A model generated the notes under the pieces. That model was not told the origin of the DNA and made no database searches. It was given only the letters and a program-made list of their open reading frames with translations. Below are positions 17,515 through 29,806 of a stretch of DNA of 64,000 bases, piece by piece (positions within the stretch are counted from its first letter, which is position 1; the number at the start of each line of letters is the position of its first letter). Source of the DNA: Saccharococcus thermophilus (GTDB lineage: Bacteria > Bacillota > Bacilli > Bacillales > Anoxybacillaceae); the NCBI RefSeq assembly GCF_011761475.1, contig NZ_JAASRS010000001.1:2294001-2358000 (forward strand). Direction: 5' to 3'. Made by a program: the position numbers and the translations under genes.

Positions 17515-18542
17515 TGATTCATCAGCTCTCCTTGTACGGTTCCTTTGCGAATCACAAACGGATGCCGATCTGTTCCTCGTAAAGAAACTCCGTTTTCAAT
17601 TTTTGCATCTTTATCCACAATGACTGAATCAAGGTAACATTGCTCGCCAATTTGACTTTTTTGCATAATGATGCTGTTTTTGATCACTGCACCCTTTCCA
17701 ATTTTAACCGAACGGAAAATAATGCTGTTTTCTACATGTCCTTCAACAATGCAGCCGTTGGCAACGAACGAATTTTTTACAACCGCTTTTTCCGTATATT
17801 TCGTCGGCGGCTCATCTTTCACTTTCGTATAAATTGGCCGCTCAGGAAGAAATAACTGCCGCCAAATATCCCTATTTAGCAATTCCATACTATGCCGAAA
17901 ATAGCTCTCCACCGAATCGATGACAGCTGCATATCCGTTATGTTCATAAGTGCAAATTTTGTAAGAATGGCGATAATCGCGTACAACATCAACAATGCTG
18001 CAATATCCCGTCTGCTTATAATTAGCAATTAAATCAAGCAGCAATGACGTTTCTAACACGTACATCTCCAGCGAACGCCCTTGATAACGGATTTCGGTAA
18101 TATCGCATTCGTTCGCAATATGACGCTCAAGCACCGCTTCATAATCGATATTGCAAACGGTATGGCTATTGCAAATAACCGCGTATTTTTGCCTGCTGCG
18201 CAAAAAATAGTCGATATGTTGTTCAAAATGGGCAAACGCCCCGACATGATGGGTTGAAATGGACAAATCGGGAGATGGAAAGAAAAATAATCCGTCACGT
18301 TTGCGGTTTAAATCCCAGTTTTTTCCCGAATTTAGATGATCCATTAACGAACGGTATTGATATTTTGGAAAAATGGCCACACTTTCGATCCCGGAGTTCA
18401 CCATGCTCGACAATACAAAATCAATCAATCGGTACCTCCCCGCAAACGGCACCGCCGCTACAGAACGATGCAGCGCCAGCGGCTGAAGCGGCTCGATATA
18501 CGTCGTTGCATCAATAACTCCCAGCATCCATTCGTTATTCAT
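17511..18542 (-). CDS. glgD: Glucose-1-phosphate adenylyltransferase subunit GlgD
   Basis: Second subunit of the two-component ADP-glucose pyrophosphorylase of Bacillaceae. The 343-aa product keeps the nucleotidyltransferase fold ([20 protein letters not shown]) and the C-terminal left-handed beta-helix with hexapeptide repeats ([20 protein letters not shown]). The catalytic loop of GlgC (GGQGSRL) is missing at the N terminus, consistent with the known regulatory or helper role. The start at 18542 follows AAAGGATGAG, 6 bases after glgC ends. Confidence 0.96.
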   Translation of the reverse strand: MNNEWMLGVIDATTYIEPLQPLALHRSVAAVPFAGRYRLIDFVLSSMVNSGIESVAIFPKYQYRSLMDHLNSGKNWDLNRKRDGLFFFPSPDLSISTHHVGAFAHFEQHIDYFLRSRQKYAVICNSHTVCNIDYEAVLERHIANECDITEIRYQGRSLEMYVLETSLLLDLIANYKQTGYCSIVDVVRDYRHSYKICTYEHNGYAAVIDSVESYFRHSMELLNRDIWRQLFLPERPIYTKVKDEPPTKYTEKAVVKNSFVANGCIVEGHVENSIIFRSVKIGKGAVIKNSIIMQKSQIGEQCYLDSVIVDKDAKIENGVSLRGTDRHPFVIRKGTVQGELMNQ

Positions 18543-18548
18543 AGCTGC

Positions 18549-19700
18549 TCATCCTTTCTGCATATTTTCCACGTTCTGTTCTTTTAACCATTCCTCTGTA
18601 ACAAGGAGAACATCATCCGGGCAAATAACCGAGTGCGGCGGAATTTCGATATTCGGCGGCACGATCGCTCTTTCGATATATACCCCTTCGCCAATCACCG
18701 CGTCCGGCATAATCACGCAATCTTTCACCACCGCTCCCTTGCGAATATGAACACCTTGAAACAATACGGAGTGTTCGACATTCCCTTCTACCATACATCC
18801 CTCGTTCACAAGCGAATGAATGACAATGGCTTCATCGGAAATGTATTGTGGCGGCTGATTCGGATTGACAGAATAAATCCGCCATGAACGATCAAATAAA
18901 TTTAGTTGATTTCCTTCGTCCAGCAAATCCATATTCGCTTCCCATAAACTTTTCACTGTGCCGACATCTTTCCAGTAGCCTTTAAACGGATAAGCAACAA
19001 GCCGCTTTTTCTCACGAAGCAATAACGGAATCACATCTTTGCCGAAATCATGGCTCGAATGCGGATTGGCGTTGTCAATTCGCAAATATTTCTTTAAAAG
19101 CGGCCAATTAAAAATATAAATCCCCATCGAAGCGAGATTGCTTTTTGGATTCGCCGGTTTCTCCTCAAATTCGATAATTTCCATTTGTTCATTTGTGTTC
19201 ATAATGCCGAACCGGCTTGCTTCCGACCACGGCACTTCGATGACGGAAATGGTTACATCCGCTTGTTTCGCAATATGATAGTCCAGCATTTTGCGATAAT
19301 CCATTTTATAAATATGGTCTCCTGATAACACTAGCACGTAATCAGGATCATATTGTTCAATATAATTGATATTTTGATAAATCGCATTGGCCGTTCCCTC
19401 ATACCACTTCACACCAGATGATACCGAGTACGGTGGAAGAACGGTAACGCCGCCATTTCTCCGGTCCAAATCCCAAGCGCTGCCGATGCCGATATAAGAG
19501 TGGAGAAGAAGCGGCTGGTACTGTGTTAACACTCCGACCGTATCAATGCCTGAATTGGTACAGTTGCTCAAGGTAAAATCAATAATCCGATATTTGCCGC
19601 CAAACGGAACGGCTGGTTTCGCAATGTTTTTCGTCAAAGAACATAAACGGCTACCTTGCCCTCCGGCCAATAACATGGCGATGCATTTTTTCTTCCTCAT
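18549..19700 (-). CDS. glgC: Glucose-1-phosphate adenylyltransferase, catalytic subunit GlgC
   Basis: Makes ADP-glucose from glucose-1-phosphate and ATP, the controlling step of glycogen synthesis. The 383-aa product has the catalytic loop [20 protein letters not shown] (about residues 12-31), [22 protein letters not shown] with the metal Asp, [10 protein letters not shown] and a hexapeptide beta-helix at the end. Its start lies 50 bases inside the end of glgB. Confidence 0.97.
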   Translation of the reverse strand: MRKKKCIAMLLAGGQGSRLCSLTKNIAKPAVPFGGKYRIIDFTLSNCTNSGIDTVGVLTQYQPLLLHSYIGIGSAWDLDRRNGGVTVLPPYSVSSGVKWYEGTANAIYQNINYIEQYDPDYVLVLSGDHIYKMDYRKMLDYHIAKQADVTISVIEVPWSEASRFGIMNTNEQMEIIEFEEKPANPKSNLASMGIYIFNWPLLKKYLRIDNANPHSSHDFGKDVIPLLLREKKRLVAYPFKGYWKDVGTVKSLWEANMDLLDEGNQLNLFDRSWRIYSVNPNQPPQYISDEAIVIHSLVNEGCMVEGNVEHSVLFQGVHIRKGAVVKDCVIMPDAVIGEGVYIERAIVPPNIEIPPHSVICPDDVLLVTEEWLKEQNVENMQKG

Positions 19701-21582
19701 TCTTTTTTCTCTCCCCTCGTTTTTTCACTGGCCGTAAAATAGAAATGCCAAACGGCGGAATCGTCATCCGAACGTGATACGGTTTTCCATGAAACGGCTC
19801 GTTGATCGCTGCAACCCGTTTTGTATTGACGTTTCCCCATCCCCCAAACTCGGCGGCATCGCTGTTGAGGATTTCCCGATATGTCGTAAACAACGGGACA
19901 CCAACTTTATAATCGTGGTATGTTTTATTTGTGAAATTACAAACAATGACAAGCAAATCGTTCTCTTTTTTTCCGCGTCGAATGAAGGAAAAAATGCTCT
20001 GTTCGGCATTATGCACATCAATCCACTCAAATCCGTCTGGAGAATGATCTAGTTCATAGAGAGGCTTATAACGCTTATAGCATTTTAACAATTGCTGCAT
20101 ATAATGATTCATATTGCGGTGCATATCAAAGTCAAAAAGCATCCAATCAAGCTGCTCGAGGTCCTTCCATTCATCAAATTGCGCGAATTCCCCGCCCATA
20201 AACAGCAGTTTCTTGCCAGGGTGCGCCAACAAATACCCATACAATAACCGCAGCTGCGCAAACTTTTCCTCATAGGATCCCGGCATTTTATTTAAGAGCG
20301 ACTTCTTGCCGTGCACCACTTCATCGTGGGAAAAAGGCAAAATGAAATTTTCCGAATACGCGTACAAAAGGGAAAACGTTACTTTATTGTGCACATATTT
20401 GCGCTGTTCCGGCGGAGTTTCCATGTATGTCAAAATATCGTTCATCCAGCCCATGTTCCATTTGTAGTTGAACCCTAATCCGCCGTCATACGTCGGAGCC
20501 GTCACACGAGGCCAGTCTGTTGAATCTTCGGCAATCATTAATATGTTCGGATCATAGGCGAATACCGTTTCATTTAATTTTTGCAAAAACTCCACGGCAT
20601 ACGTATTTTTGTATAGCACATCACTGTTTGGCCAATATAACATATTGGCGACGGCATCTACGCGAAATCCGTCCACATGGAAATATTCCATCCAAAATAA
20701 CGCATTGGAAATCAAAAAACTGCGGACTTCCGGCCTGCCAAGGTCAAAGTTTGCCGTTCCCCATACGTAATTTTCCCGGTCCTGCATGTTGGCATATTCA
20801 TAGGCGGGAGCACCGTCAAACATATATAGCCCGTGGGCATCTTTGCAAAAATGGCCAGGAACCCAATCAAGAATGACACCAATCCCCGCTTGATGGCAAC
20901 GATCGATAAAATGCATCAAATCGTGCGGAGTCCCGTAGCGGCTCGTTGCCGAATAATACCCCGTTCCTTGGTACCCCCAAGAACGGTCGAGCGGATGCTC
21001 AACAAGCGGAAGCAACTCAATATGAGTAAATCCATGTTCCAACACATACGGGATTAACTCATCCGCCATCTCTTGATATGTATAAAAACTGCTGTCCGCT
21101 TTCTTTTTCCATGAACCAAAGTGGAGCTCATAAATGAACAAAGGCTGTTCATAAATTCGCTTTCGCTGCTTTTTCCGCTGCCAGGCCTGATCTTTCCATC
21201 GATATCCTTTCATATTGTAGACAATGGAGGCGGTGTGAGGACGCAATTCGGAGTAAAATGCGTAAGGGTCGGATTTTAACAAAACATTCCCATTCTTAGT
21301 AATGATCTCATATTTATATAAATGCCCTTCTAAATTTTCGGGAATAAAAATGGTCCATACACCTTGATCGCTGATTTTGATAAAATGAAAATTAGTTCCG
21401 TTCCATTCGTTAAAACTGCCGACTAATCGCACTTCACGGGCATTTGGAGCCCATACGCAAAAACGCGTTCCAACCATTCCATCCTGTTTAATGACATGGG
21501 CGCCAAACAGTTCATAACTTTTATATAAGCTGCCTTCATGAAACAAGTAAATTTCTAAATCAGTAGGGCTGACGGCAATCAA
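19651..21582 (-). CDS. glgB: 1,4-alpha-glucan branching enzyme
   Basis: GH13 enzyme introducing alpha-1,6 branches. The 643-aa product has an N-terminal CBM48 domain ([20 protein letters not shown]) and the GH13 catalytic motifs [13 protein letters not shown] (nucleophile Asp), MIAEDST (acid Glu) and [12 protein letters not shown]. The initiator is TTG at 21582, the first codon after an in-frame stop, with AAAGGA upstream; homologues begin at the same place. The last 16 codons overlap glgC. Confidence 0.95.
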   Translation of the reverse strand: MIAVSPTDLEIYLFHEGSLYKSYELFGAHVIKQDGMVGTRFCVWAPNAREVRLVGSFNEWNGTNFHFIKISDQGVWTIFIPENLEGHLYKYEIITKNGNVLLKSDPYAFYSELRPHTASIVYNMKGYRWKDQAWQRKKQRKRIYEQPLFIYELHFGSWKKKADSSFYTYQEMADELIPYVLEHGFTHIELLPLVEHPLDRSWGYQGTGYYSATSRYGTPHDLMHFIDRCHQAGIGVILDWVPGHFCKDAHGLYMFDGAPAYEYANMQDRENYVWGTANFDLGRPEVRSFLISNALFWMEYFHVDGFRVDAVANMLYWPNSDVLYKNTYAVEFLQKLNETVFAYDPNILMIAEDSTDWPRVTAPTYDGGLGFNYKWNMGWMNDILTYMETPPEQRKYVHNKVTFSLLYAYSENFILPFSHDEVVHGKKSLLNKMPGSYEEKFAQLRLLYGYLLAHPGKKLLFMGGEFAQFDEWKDLEQLDWMLFDFDMHRNMNHYMQQLLKCYKRYKPLYELDHSPDGFEWIDVHNAEQSIFSFIRRGKKENDLLVIVCNFTNKTYHDYKVGVPLFTTYREILNSDAAEFGGWGNVNTKRVAAINEPFHGKPYHVRMTIPPFGISILRPVKKRGERKKNEEEKMHRHVIGRRAR

Positions 21583-21755
21583 TTAGTATCGCATCCTTTC
21601 CTAAAGGTTCTTACAGTATGTTACTTATATTCTACAAACGTGGATAAATTCCTTGATAAAGAATTTTATACTTTTTGACAATATTCAACATTTGATATTT
21701 TCCATTCGACAAAAAAATTTTTTGCACCATTGCTAAGAACTATATTATAATATAT

Positions 21756-22756
21756 ACCCGTGGTGCTAGATAAAATCAGACAAGCATAAAAATAGCCCTT
21801 GCATGAGGATCTCCTTAAAATGAAAGTGCAACCAAACATCAAAAGGAGAAGTTCCCATGCAAGAGCACTTTCATTTTACAACAGATCGTGTCAAACTTCA
21901 AAAACAATATGCATCGATTTTGCTTTTTGTATCGGCTCAACTATCGAGTATCCAGATTCATCTTCAACGTCGAAATCGTCATTTGTTGAAACAGAAAGAC
22001 GAAGTCATCATCACCATCCATGTCCTTGGAAAGTTGTTGGGCTTCACTTCCGAACGGGCTTGGCACCGGTTTGTGATTGGGAATTTGTTTCCCAAGGCCT
22101 TGTTCCCTGAGCGTTCTCGGTACAACCGTCGCTGCCGAGCGCTTAGCTTTGCGATCAAGTGGATTCGACACCAGTTGGCCAAGCGCGGGCAACACCATGC
22201 GTATGCGGTCGTGGACAGCTTGCCGATCGAGCTGTGTCATTCAGCTCGAATGCATCGCGTCAAACGATTCCGTGGAATTGCCGATATTGGCTATTGTGCT
22301 TCCAAAAGGATCACTTTCTATGGGTTGAAACTTCACCTGCAGGTCACCGACCAAGGGCTTCCGATGGGATATGTTGTCACCGAAGCGTCTTGTCACGACC
22401 GGGTGGCCGCTGAAACCGTCATGACGCAAATTCCACATCCGTATAACCTCGGTGACAAAGGGTATATCAGCCAAAAGCTGCAAAAGAAGCTGTACGAAGA
22501 GCACCGGGTCGCTTTTTGGACGCCCGTTCGAAAAAATCAGCGAATTCGCCAATCGGACGCATGGAAACAGTGGATGAAGCGAAAACGTAAAGTGGTGGAA
22601 ACCGTGTTTTCGATTTTAGTCGATTCGTATCGGATCACCGAGATTCGAGCGAACTCGGTTTCTGGATTTGAAACGGCGCTGGATGGTATTTTACTGGCTT
22701 ACTCCCTTGTTGTTCTTGGGCTAGTTGAGTGTTAAAACTCAACTAGCACCACGGGT
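21756..22756 (+). mobile_element. IS982-family insertion sequence
   Basis: A complete element of about 1,000 bp with terminal inverted repeats beginning ACCCGTGGTGCTAG (21756-21769) and ending CTAGCACCACGGGT (22743-22756). ACC at the tip, size and transposase fit IS982. Flanks are AT-rich and no certain target duplication is seen. It separates the glgB 5' region from czcD. Confidence 0.88.
21857..22735 (+). CDS. IS982-family transposase
   Basis: A 292-aa DDE transposase filling the element. Candidate catalytic residues are Asp in YAVVDSLPIELC, Asp in NLGDKGYISQ and Glu in RKVVETVFSIL. YGLKLHLQVTDQGLPMGYVV is typical of IS982. AAGGAG lies 7 bases before the ATG. The frame is intact, so the element may be active. 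Confidence 0.9.
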   Translation: MQEHFHFTTDRVKLQKQYASILLFVSAQLSSIQIHLQRRNRHLLKQKDEVIITIHVLGKLLGFTSERAWHRFVIGNLFPKALFPERSRYNRRCRALSFAIKWIRHQLAKRGQHHAYAVVDSLPIELCHSARMHRVKRFRGIADIGYCASKRITFYGLKLHLQVTDQGLPMGYVVTEASCHDRVAAETVMTQIPHPYNLGDKGYISQKLQKKLYEEHRVAFWTPVRKNQRIRQSDAWKQWMKRKRKVVETVFSILVDSYRITEIRANSVSGFETALDGILLAYSLVVLGLVEC

Positions 22757-22782
22757 AATTATTATAAAAAAAGAGGTGTACT

Positions 22783-23733
22783 ATGCCACCAATCCAATAC
22801 GATTACCATCATCTTCCACATGTCAAAACACAAAACCAATCGAAAAAAACACTTTGGATTACTCTTGGATTAACATTGTTTTTTACGATTGTGGAAATTG
22901 TCGGGGGACTGCTGTCCAATTCTTTAGCGCTGCTTTCCGACTCCGCTCATATGGCATCCGACGTATTGGCGCTCGGACTTAGTATGGTCGCCCTTTACCT
23001 CGCGACACGTCCGCCCAATCAACGTTTTACCTTTGGTTATTTGCGCTTTGAGATCATTACGTCCTTTTTAAACGGACTTACGTTAACCGTTATTGCTATT
23101 GGAATTCTCTGGGAAGGGATTCAGCGGTTTATTTCTCCTGAGCCAATCGACTTTCGCTTGATGTTGACGATTTCAACGATTGGACTCATCGTAAATCTCG
23201 TATTGACCATCGTCCTGAGCCGCAGCACAAAAGAAGAAGAAAATTTAAATATTAAAAGCGCCTTATGGCACTTTATCGGCGATTTACTCAGCTCGATCGG
23301 CGTGATTATTTCGGCAGTGCTCATTTACTTGACCGGCTTTTATTTCTTCGATCCGCTCATCAGCATTATTATCGCTGGCATCATTTTTACAGGCGGGGCG
23401 AAGATTATTCGCGAATCCTATCTCATTTTAATGGAAGCCGTCCCTGATCAGTTTGACCTTGAACAAATTCGCAAGGACATTCACCAAGTCGAAGGCGTCG
23501 AAGATGTGCATGACATGCATTTATGGGCCGTTTCCACCGACCATTATTCGCTAACCGCGCACGTTTTTATCAACGAACACATTCAGCCGTTTTGCGTCAT
23601 CTTAGCCATCAATGATATGCTAAACGAAAAATACGGCATTAAGCATACCACCATCCAAGTGGAACACGCCATGTTTCATGACCACGGCAGCTATGGAAAG
23701 GCGTTTCTTCACAAAAAGAACAACGGACAATGA
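22783..23733 (+). CDS. czcD: Cation diffusion facilitator (CzcD type)
   Basis: A 316-aa inner-membrane Zn(II)/Co(II)/H+ or K+ antiporter. Six hydrophobic segments are visible. The metal site motifs are SDSAHMASD in TM2 and HFIGDLLSS in TM5, the paired HxxxD/DxxxD pattern of zinc carriers. The cytoplasmic C-terminal domain starts about residue 215 (EAVPDQFDLEQIRKDIHQVE). The start follows AGAGGTG. The native promoter region was displaced or replaced by the IS982 element ending 27 bases upstream, so expression may now depend on the IS. Confidence 0.92.
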   Translation: MPPIQYDYHHLPHVKTQNQSKKTLWITLGLTLFFTIVEIVGGLLSNSLALLSDSAHMASDVLALGLSMVALYLATRPPNQRFTFGYLRFEIITSFLNGLTLTVIAIGILWEGIQRFISPEPIDFRLMLTISTIGLIVNLVLTIVLSRSTKEEENLNIKSALWHFIGDLLSSIGVIISAVLIYLTGFYFFDPLISIIIAGIIFTGGAKIIRESYLILMEAVPDQFDLEQIRKDIHQVEGVEDVHDMHLWAVSTDHYSLTAHVFINEHIQPFCVILAINDMLNEKYGIKHTTIQVEHAMFHDHGSYGKAFLHKKNNGQ

Positions 23734-23736
23734 CAA

Positions 23737-23766
23737 AGACCGCCATGCCATTGGCAAAGGCGGTCT
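23737..23766. terminator. Hairpin after czcD
   Basis: AGACCGCC and GGCGGTCT arms with a 14-base loop, 3 bases past the stop. It lacks a clear T run. Confidence 0.55.
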
Positions 23767-23818
23767 AATCGTCACTCGATTGAACTCAAAATAGGTATAT
23801 TTATAAAACTGAAAAAGC

Positions 23819-25171
<1,353 letters not shown>

Positions 25172-25257
25172 TCAAAAGAAGAGACATCTATTTTCTTGGC
25201 ATAAAGAATAAAGATGAAGATACCTTTAGTTGAAGTGTGCCAGATTTTATTTTACCT

Positions 25258-25319
25258 ACTAAACTAATAGGTTTAGTTCTATATACAAAAAATTTACTCC
25301 TAAAATCTATAAATGTCAA
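25258..25319 (-). promoter_or_regulatory. metY promoter with downstream 20-bp palindrome
   Basis: On the minus strand TTGACA (25319-25314), 17 bases and TAAATT (25296-25291). About 13 bases after the -10 lies the inverted repeat ACTAAAC-CTATTA-GTTTAGT (25277-25258), suited to a roadblock repressor. No S-box or T-box structure is seen in the leader. The regulator is unknown. Confidence 0.6.
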
Positions 25320-25410
25320 TTCACTTTTCTAAACTTTCTAAAAAAGATAGTGTTGCAAAACTAGAGTAAAAACTTAAGAAGTCTAGTTCAACCCTTTCTC
25401 CTTTTAATTT

Positions 25411-26640
25411 TCAAGAATAATCTCTCCTCTCAGGTAAATGATCACCTGGTTGCAGAATTGGCACCTCGATATCCACGGTATGCGTATATTTCAATCCAAT
25501 TCCCGTATTAAGAACGACAACTCTTTCTCCCTTGCGAATCCATCCCCTCTCGCGCAGACGACGTGCAGCTACAAACGCAGCAGCCCCTTCCGGACAAATA
25601 AAAGCCCCCTCGAGACGAGCAACGTTTCGTTGCTCATGAATGATGGCATCGTCTTCTACAGCAATCGCGCACCCATCTGTCTTATACAGAGCATCCAATA
25701 CGAGGAAGTCCCCCAAAGCTTTCGGCACATTAATCCCAAAAGCAACAGTCGAAGAGTTTGGCCAAAATTCCGATACCTGTTTCTTTTCGTTCCAGGCTTT
25801 TACAATTGGAGCACAATTTTGCGCCTGTACAGCCACCAGCCTTGGCATCTTTCCTTGCACCCATCCAAGAGCCTGCAATTCTTTCAGTGCCTTATAAATT
25901 CCTATTAGCCCGACACCTCCTCCGGTCGGATATAAAATCACATCAGGGAGTTCCCAGGAGAATTGCTCCGCTATCTCCAATCCCATCGTTTTCTTTCCCT
26001 CAATACGGTAAGGCTCTTTGAGCGTAGAGGCGTCATACATGTTTCGCTCCTGGATTGCTTTGCTGACTATGGCTCCCGCATCACTGATTAAACCGTTTAC
26101 CAAGTAAAGCTCGGCTCCAGCGATAGCGCATTCGTTCCTTGTAATCGCAGGAGCGTCCACTGGCATGACAACAGTCACCTGAATTCCTGCCCTAGCTGCA
26201 TAAAGCGACCATGCTGCTCCTGCATTTCCATTCGTCGGCATAGCCAACTTTTTGACTCCCAGTTCTTTTGCTTTTGATATGCCAACAGCTGCTCCCCTCG
26301 CTTTAAAGGTGCCTGTCGGAATTATCCCTTCGTCTTTCATATATAACTGCTCGATATCCATGTCTTTACCAAGTCGAGGCATAGGAACAAGCGGAGTCAT
26401 GCCTTCTCCTAAAGAAACGATATGCTCAGGATTTTCTACGGGCAATAACTCGTGGTACCGCCATAAGTTAGGCTCTCTGTTTGCGATAATTTCAGGCTTC
26501 AGGTCTTTACGTAATGCGTCAAGATTGTACGCGACAAGCAGAGGCGAACCGCACTCGCATAGCTGATGCTTTTCATTTGTGCCATATGTTTTTTTGCACT
26601 TCGGACAGTACAAATGGGATACATAACTGAATGGCATCAT
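25411..26640 (-). CDS. Threonine synthase-like PLP enzyme
   Basis: A 409-aa fold-type II PLP protein. The N terminus has a zinc-ribbon-like set CPKC ... CECG (about residues 12-30) as in the long class of threonine synthases. The PLP lysine is in PTGTFKARGAA and the phosphate loop is PTGGGVGLIGIY. Likely reaction: O-phosphohomoserine to threonine, but this may be a paralogue acting on another beta- or gamma-substituted amino acid. AAGGAG precedes the first ATG by 7 bases. It lies upstream of metY with 270 bases and a separate promoter between them. Confidence 0.82.
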   Translation of the reverse strand: MMPFSYVSHLYCPKCKKTYGTNEKHQLCECGSPLLVAYNLDALRKDLKPEIIANREPNLWRYHELLPVENPEHIVSLGEGMTPLVPMPRLGKDMDIEQLYMKDEGIIPTGTFKARGAAVGISKAKELGVKKLAMPTNGNAGAAWSLYAARAGIQVTVVMPVDAPAITRNECAIAGAELYLVNGLISDAGAIVSKAIQERNMYDASTLKEPYRIEGKKTMGLEIAEQFSWELPDVILYPTGGGVGLIGIYKALKELQALGWVQGKMPRLVAVQAQNCAPIVKAWNEKKQVSEFWPNSSTVAFGINVPKALGDFLVLDALYKTDGCAIAVEDDAIIHEQRNVARLEGAFICPEGAAAFVAARRLRERGWIRKGERVVVLNTGIGLKYTHTVDIEVPILQPGDHLPERRDYS

Positions 26641-27404
26641 ACACTTTCTCCTTATGTTAAATTTGTTCCAAACCTACTTTTTTTAAGAATAAACACAGCT
26701 GCTGAAGATTCATTGATTCAGTTCCTTAGATAGATTGAATGAATCTATAATGATATAAAACATATAAATCATATTGGATTAATATGTTTTATGAACGTAA
26801 TATATCACCATATTTATTTACTGTCAATTCCTGAACTGAAAGGGTGTGAGTCAAGTAATAGCAGCGAAATCGGCATGCTTTATGGATCCTCATTGTACAT
26901 TCGAGAGACATCACCCTCCAAGGACGTTGCCGATTCATCTCCCGCTTACTTCGTGAAAACGGGGGTCTTCCCAGTTTATTTATTTTAAGCAAAATAAAAA
27001 ATCCCCTTCAAAGCTGCGCTTTTGAAGGGGATTTTATTTATATTTTCTTCAAACCTTCATTCATTTGCTTTGCTAAGTTTTTGAAATACAAATTTCAGGT
27101 ACAAAACAGTGAAATGATATGCGAAATGGAGTGTAAACTGACTACATTTTTGACACTCCATTTTTATAATCCTTTTCATAAATTGGCGAGCAAGTTGTTG
27201 GTAATTGTAAGATTATAGAAATAATTTATACGTTCATCGAATAAAAAAAGACCACCTAAAAAAGTGGTCATTTTAACGTAAGATACCCGTAATTATCTTT
27301 TATGGAGTTAATTTTAAATCCGCCCAATGTGGGTGTGCCTCAAGTCTACGTTCCATATCACGGAACGCTTTATTTCCAAATTCCCCCTCTCAATGAATGC
27401 TTCA
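26641..27404. other. Intergenic stretch with inverted repeat and two terminators
   Basis: No convincing gene. It holds an inverted repeat TAAAACATAT (26756-26765) / ATATGTTTTA (26782-26791) that could be an operator for the threonine-synthase-like gene. A strong bidirectional terminator with arms AAAATCCCCTTCAAA and TTTGAAGGGGATTTT lies at 26997-27035. GACCAC/GTGGTC (27250-27269) precedes a minus-strand T run that can end the SDR gene. A 65-aa frame at 26791-26988 is not recognised. Confidence 0.6.
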
Positions 27405-28049
27405 TTACAATGATTTCAATGCTTCAGCAATCTCTGTATCCCCTGACATTAAATCGAATGCTTTTTTATACGTATTTGGTTCATCAAGAGATTGAACGAT
27501 TGTTCTTGCTACATCTTCACGTGGAATGCTCCCACCATTTAAGTTTTCTGCTATAGTAACCAACCCAGTACCTTTTTCATTACGAAGATAACCAGGACGA
27601 ATAATCGTATAATTTAAACCGCTATTCATTAACATACGATCAGCATAATGTTTGGCGACATAATAAGGCTTAAGGTTTTCCTGCCAGTTCTCACGGTTGT
27701 GGGCTTGGAACGAGCTCACCATGACAAATCGTTTAATTCCGACTTTTTCTGCAGCTTCCATCGCTTTTACAGCACCGTCTAAATCGACAAGCAACGTTTT
27801 ATCTGGACCTGTGTGTCCACCTGAACCAGCGGAGAATACGATCGCGTCACAACCTTTGGCTGCTTCGGCAATTTCATCGACAGTACCCTCAAGATCAGCG
27901 AGTACCGCTTCAATTCCTTTTTTCTGAAAAACCTCCAATTGCTCTTGTTTTCGAACCATCGCACGAACGGTGTGTCGTTCATGCGCATGAAGCATGTTCA
28001 CCACTTGTTGACCTACTTGTCCATTAGCGCCAATGACCAAAACTTTCAT
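27405..28049 (-). CDS. SDR family NAD(P)-binding oxidoreductase, YhfK-like
   Basis: A 214-aa atypical short-chain dehydrogenase. The N terminus has the nucleotide motif GANGQVGQQVV (residues 8-18), then IVFSAGSGGHTG, and a final KPYYVAKHYAD with a degenerate YxxxK. It resembles YhfK and NmrA-like proteins that bind NAD(P) without a clear substrate. GGGAGG lies before the start. It follows a luciferase-like gene on the same strand after 63 bases, so they may share a transcript. Confidence 0.83.
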   Translation of the reverse strand: MKVLVIGANGQVGQQVVNMLHAHERHTVRAMVRKQEQLEVFQKKGIEAVLADLEGTVDEIAEAAKGCDAIVFSAGSGGHTGPDKTLLVDLDGAVKAMEAAEKVGIKRFVMVSSFQAHNRENWQENLKPYYVAKHYADRMLMNSGLNYTIIRPGYLRNEKGTGLVTIAENLNGGSIPREDVARTIVQSLDEPNTYKKAFDLMSGDTEIAEALKSL

Positions 28050-28112
28050 CCATATCCTCCCTTTCTTATGTTTACGGTTTTAAAGGTTATCAACCAAATG
28101 GATTGTCTCTCA

Positions 28113-29057
28113 TCATGATAAAGCCGGAAAATGTGGAAGCACAAATTCACCTAATTCTTCGATCACTTCCTCTACTGGACGTTGGCCATATTTTAAGTTG
28201 ATGATGACATGGTTCACACCTGCATCTTGTAAAGCTTCAAGAAATTCGATAAGGAAAACGCGCCCCGTACGGAATCCAAGATGAATCGGTATTGGCACAT
28301 GATATGGGTCTTCCGCTAAATCCACATAAAGCGATTGGGTAAATGGCTTAAATTCCTCTGTTAACGAACGCCAATTCTCGATTAATGCTCTTTGAAATTT
28401 GAGTGCACGTGGATAGTAAATCCAGCCATCACTATGTTCAGCAATCCATTCTGGAGACTGTCCACTGTGACCTGTCACCATTACTGGTATGTCTGACAAT
28501 TTCGGTTTTGGCAAAAGATCTCCACTTGTCATATGCACTCGTAAAGAGTCAATGGCAGGAAAATGCTCGCGCCATACTTTTCTCATAACAGACACTGATT
28601 CTCGGAATAATTCGCTCCGATCTTCTGGATTCACAGAGAATGCTGGGAACTCGATTGGACGGTCACCTGTTGCGACACCGAGAATAAGTCTTTCACCAGA
28701 TAATCTGTCTACAGAAGCTGCCGCTTTAGCGACATGAAGAGGATGGCGCAACGTTAAAATAATACTTCCCGTTCCTAAGGCAATCTTTTCTGTGTTCGCA
28801 GCAACATACCCTAAATACGTAAACGGATCATACATTTGCCCGACATCACCGAAATTGGGATCACGTAACGGTACATCTCTCACAAATAATGAAGCGAAAT
28901 TGAGTTCTTCTGCTCGCTTTGCTAACTTCATTTGCTTTTCTATATTCATCTCAGGGACGTCACCCATATACGATTCAATCGGAAAGAACAATCCCAAAGT
29001 TAGTTTGTTTTCTTGATACATGCGTGAATACCCTTTGTGATTTTTGAATTTTTCCAT
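28113..29057 (-). CDS. LLM class flavin-dependent oxidoreductase
   Basis: A 314-aa luciferase-like TIM-barrel enzyme. Visible family features are LGLFFPIES at the first strand, FASLFVRDVPL, KIALGTGSIILTLRHPLHVAKAAASVD (split here over two motifs) and LSGERLILGVATGDRPIE. It would use reduced flavin from a partner reductase. The substrate is unknown. AAGG lies 10 bases before the ATG. It probably pairs with the SDR gene downstream. Confidence 0.85.
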   Translation of the reverse strand: MEKFKNHKGYSRMYQENKLTLGLFFPIESYMGDVPEMNIEKQMKLAKRAEELNFASLFVRDVPLRDPNFGDVGQMYDPFTYLGYVAANTEKIALGTGSIILTLRHPLHVAKAAASVDRLSGERLILGVATGDRPIEFPAFSVNPEDRSELFRESVSVMRKVWREHFPAIDSLRVHMTSGDLLPKPKLSDIPVMVTGHSGQSPEWIAEHSDGWIYYPRALKFQRALIENWRSLTEEFKPFTQSLYVDLAEDPYHVPIPIHLGFRTGRVFLIEFLEALQDAGVNHVIINLKYGQRPVEEVIEELGEFVLPHFPALS

Positions 29058-29300
29058 TTCGACATCTACCTTCCAATTGTTTTTTAATTCTGTTTCATCT
29101 AGAAAAGCCTACCTGCTATTAAAACGTAAAATATCTTAAAGATGATTCAGTATGATGTTTTGTAGTTATTCTTTGTATTGATAGCCAATAAAAATACCCT
29201 AGATTTATTACTCATCGCAACACTGATTATTCCTGACAAGATAGCGTGTATACAGAGGGTCATCCCATATCTATCAAATAGTGTAGTTGTCTATATCGTT

Positions 29301-29806
29301 TTAAGATGTAACAGTGGCAGTGGAAACATCCATTTTTATCACTTCGTCAATAATCGCACTGCCAAGACAAACATCATTGTCATAAAATACCGCTACTTGT
29401 CCTGGAGTAACGGCTTTAACTGGTTTTTCGAATTCCACAAAAGCCGTTCCATTCGGACGAATATGAACGGTTACCTTCTGATCTTCTTGACGGTATCTAA
29501 ATTTAGCTGTACATGCAAATGTACATGGACGAACATCCCCATTAATAAAGCTAATGTTGGATGCAATAAGACCGGTAGAAAACAGTGCAGGATGATTCTT
29601 GCCTTGAGCGACGAGTAAAACGTTGTTTTCTAAATCTTTATCGACGACATACCAAGGTTCACCTGTTCCTCTGCCACCGATTCCAAGTCCTTTTCGTTGG
29701 CCAATCGTGTAGTACATCAACCCATCATGAGTACCTAGCACTTCTCCATTGAGTGAACGAATTTCCCCGGGCTGTGCCGGTAAATAATTCTTCAAAAAGT
29801 TTTTGA
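29301..29806 (-). pseudogene. mnmA: tRNA 2-thiouridylase MnmA, C-terminal fragment
   Basis: The frame is open from the IS1634 boundary and reads [20 protein letters not shown], then the MnmA signatures [22 protein letters not shown] and [13 protein letters not shown]. MnmA is about 365-370 aa and only the last 168 residues are left; the PP-loop ATP site and both catalytic cysteines are gone. The fragment cannot make 2-thiouridine. A functional mnmA must exist elsewhere if the pathway is intact. Confidence 0.88.

Noticed and set aside
26791-26988. 65-aa frame between terminators
   Set aside because: Protein-like in places but no ribosome site and no family recognised; kept only as part of the intergenic description.
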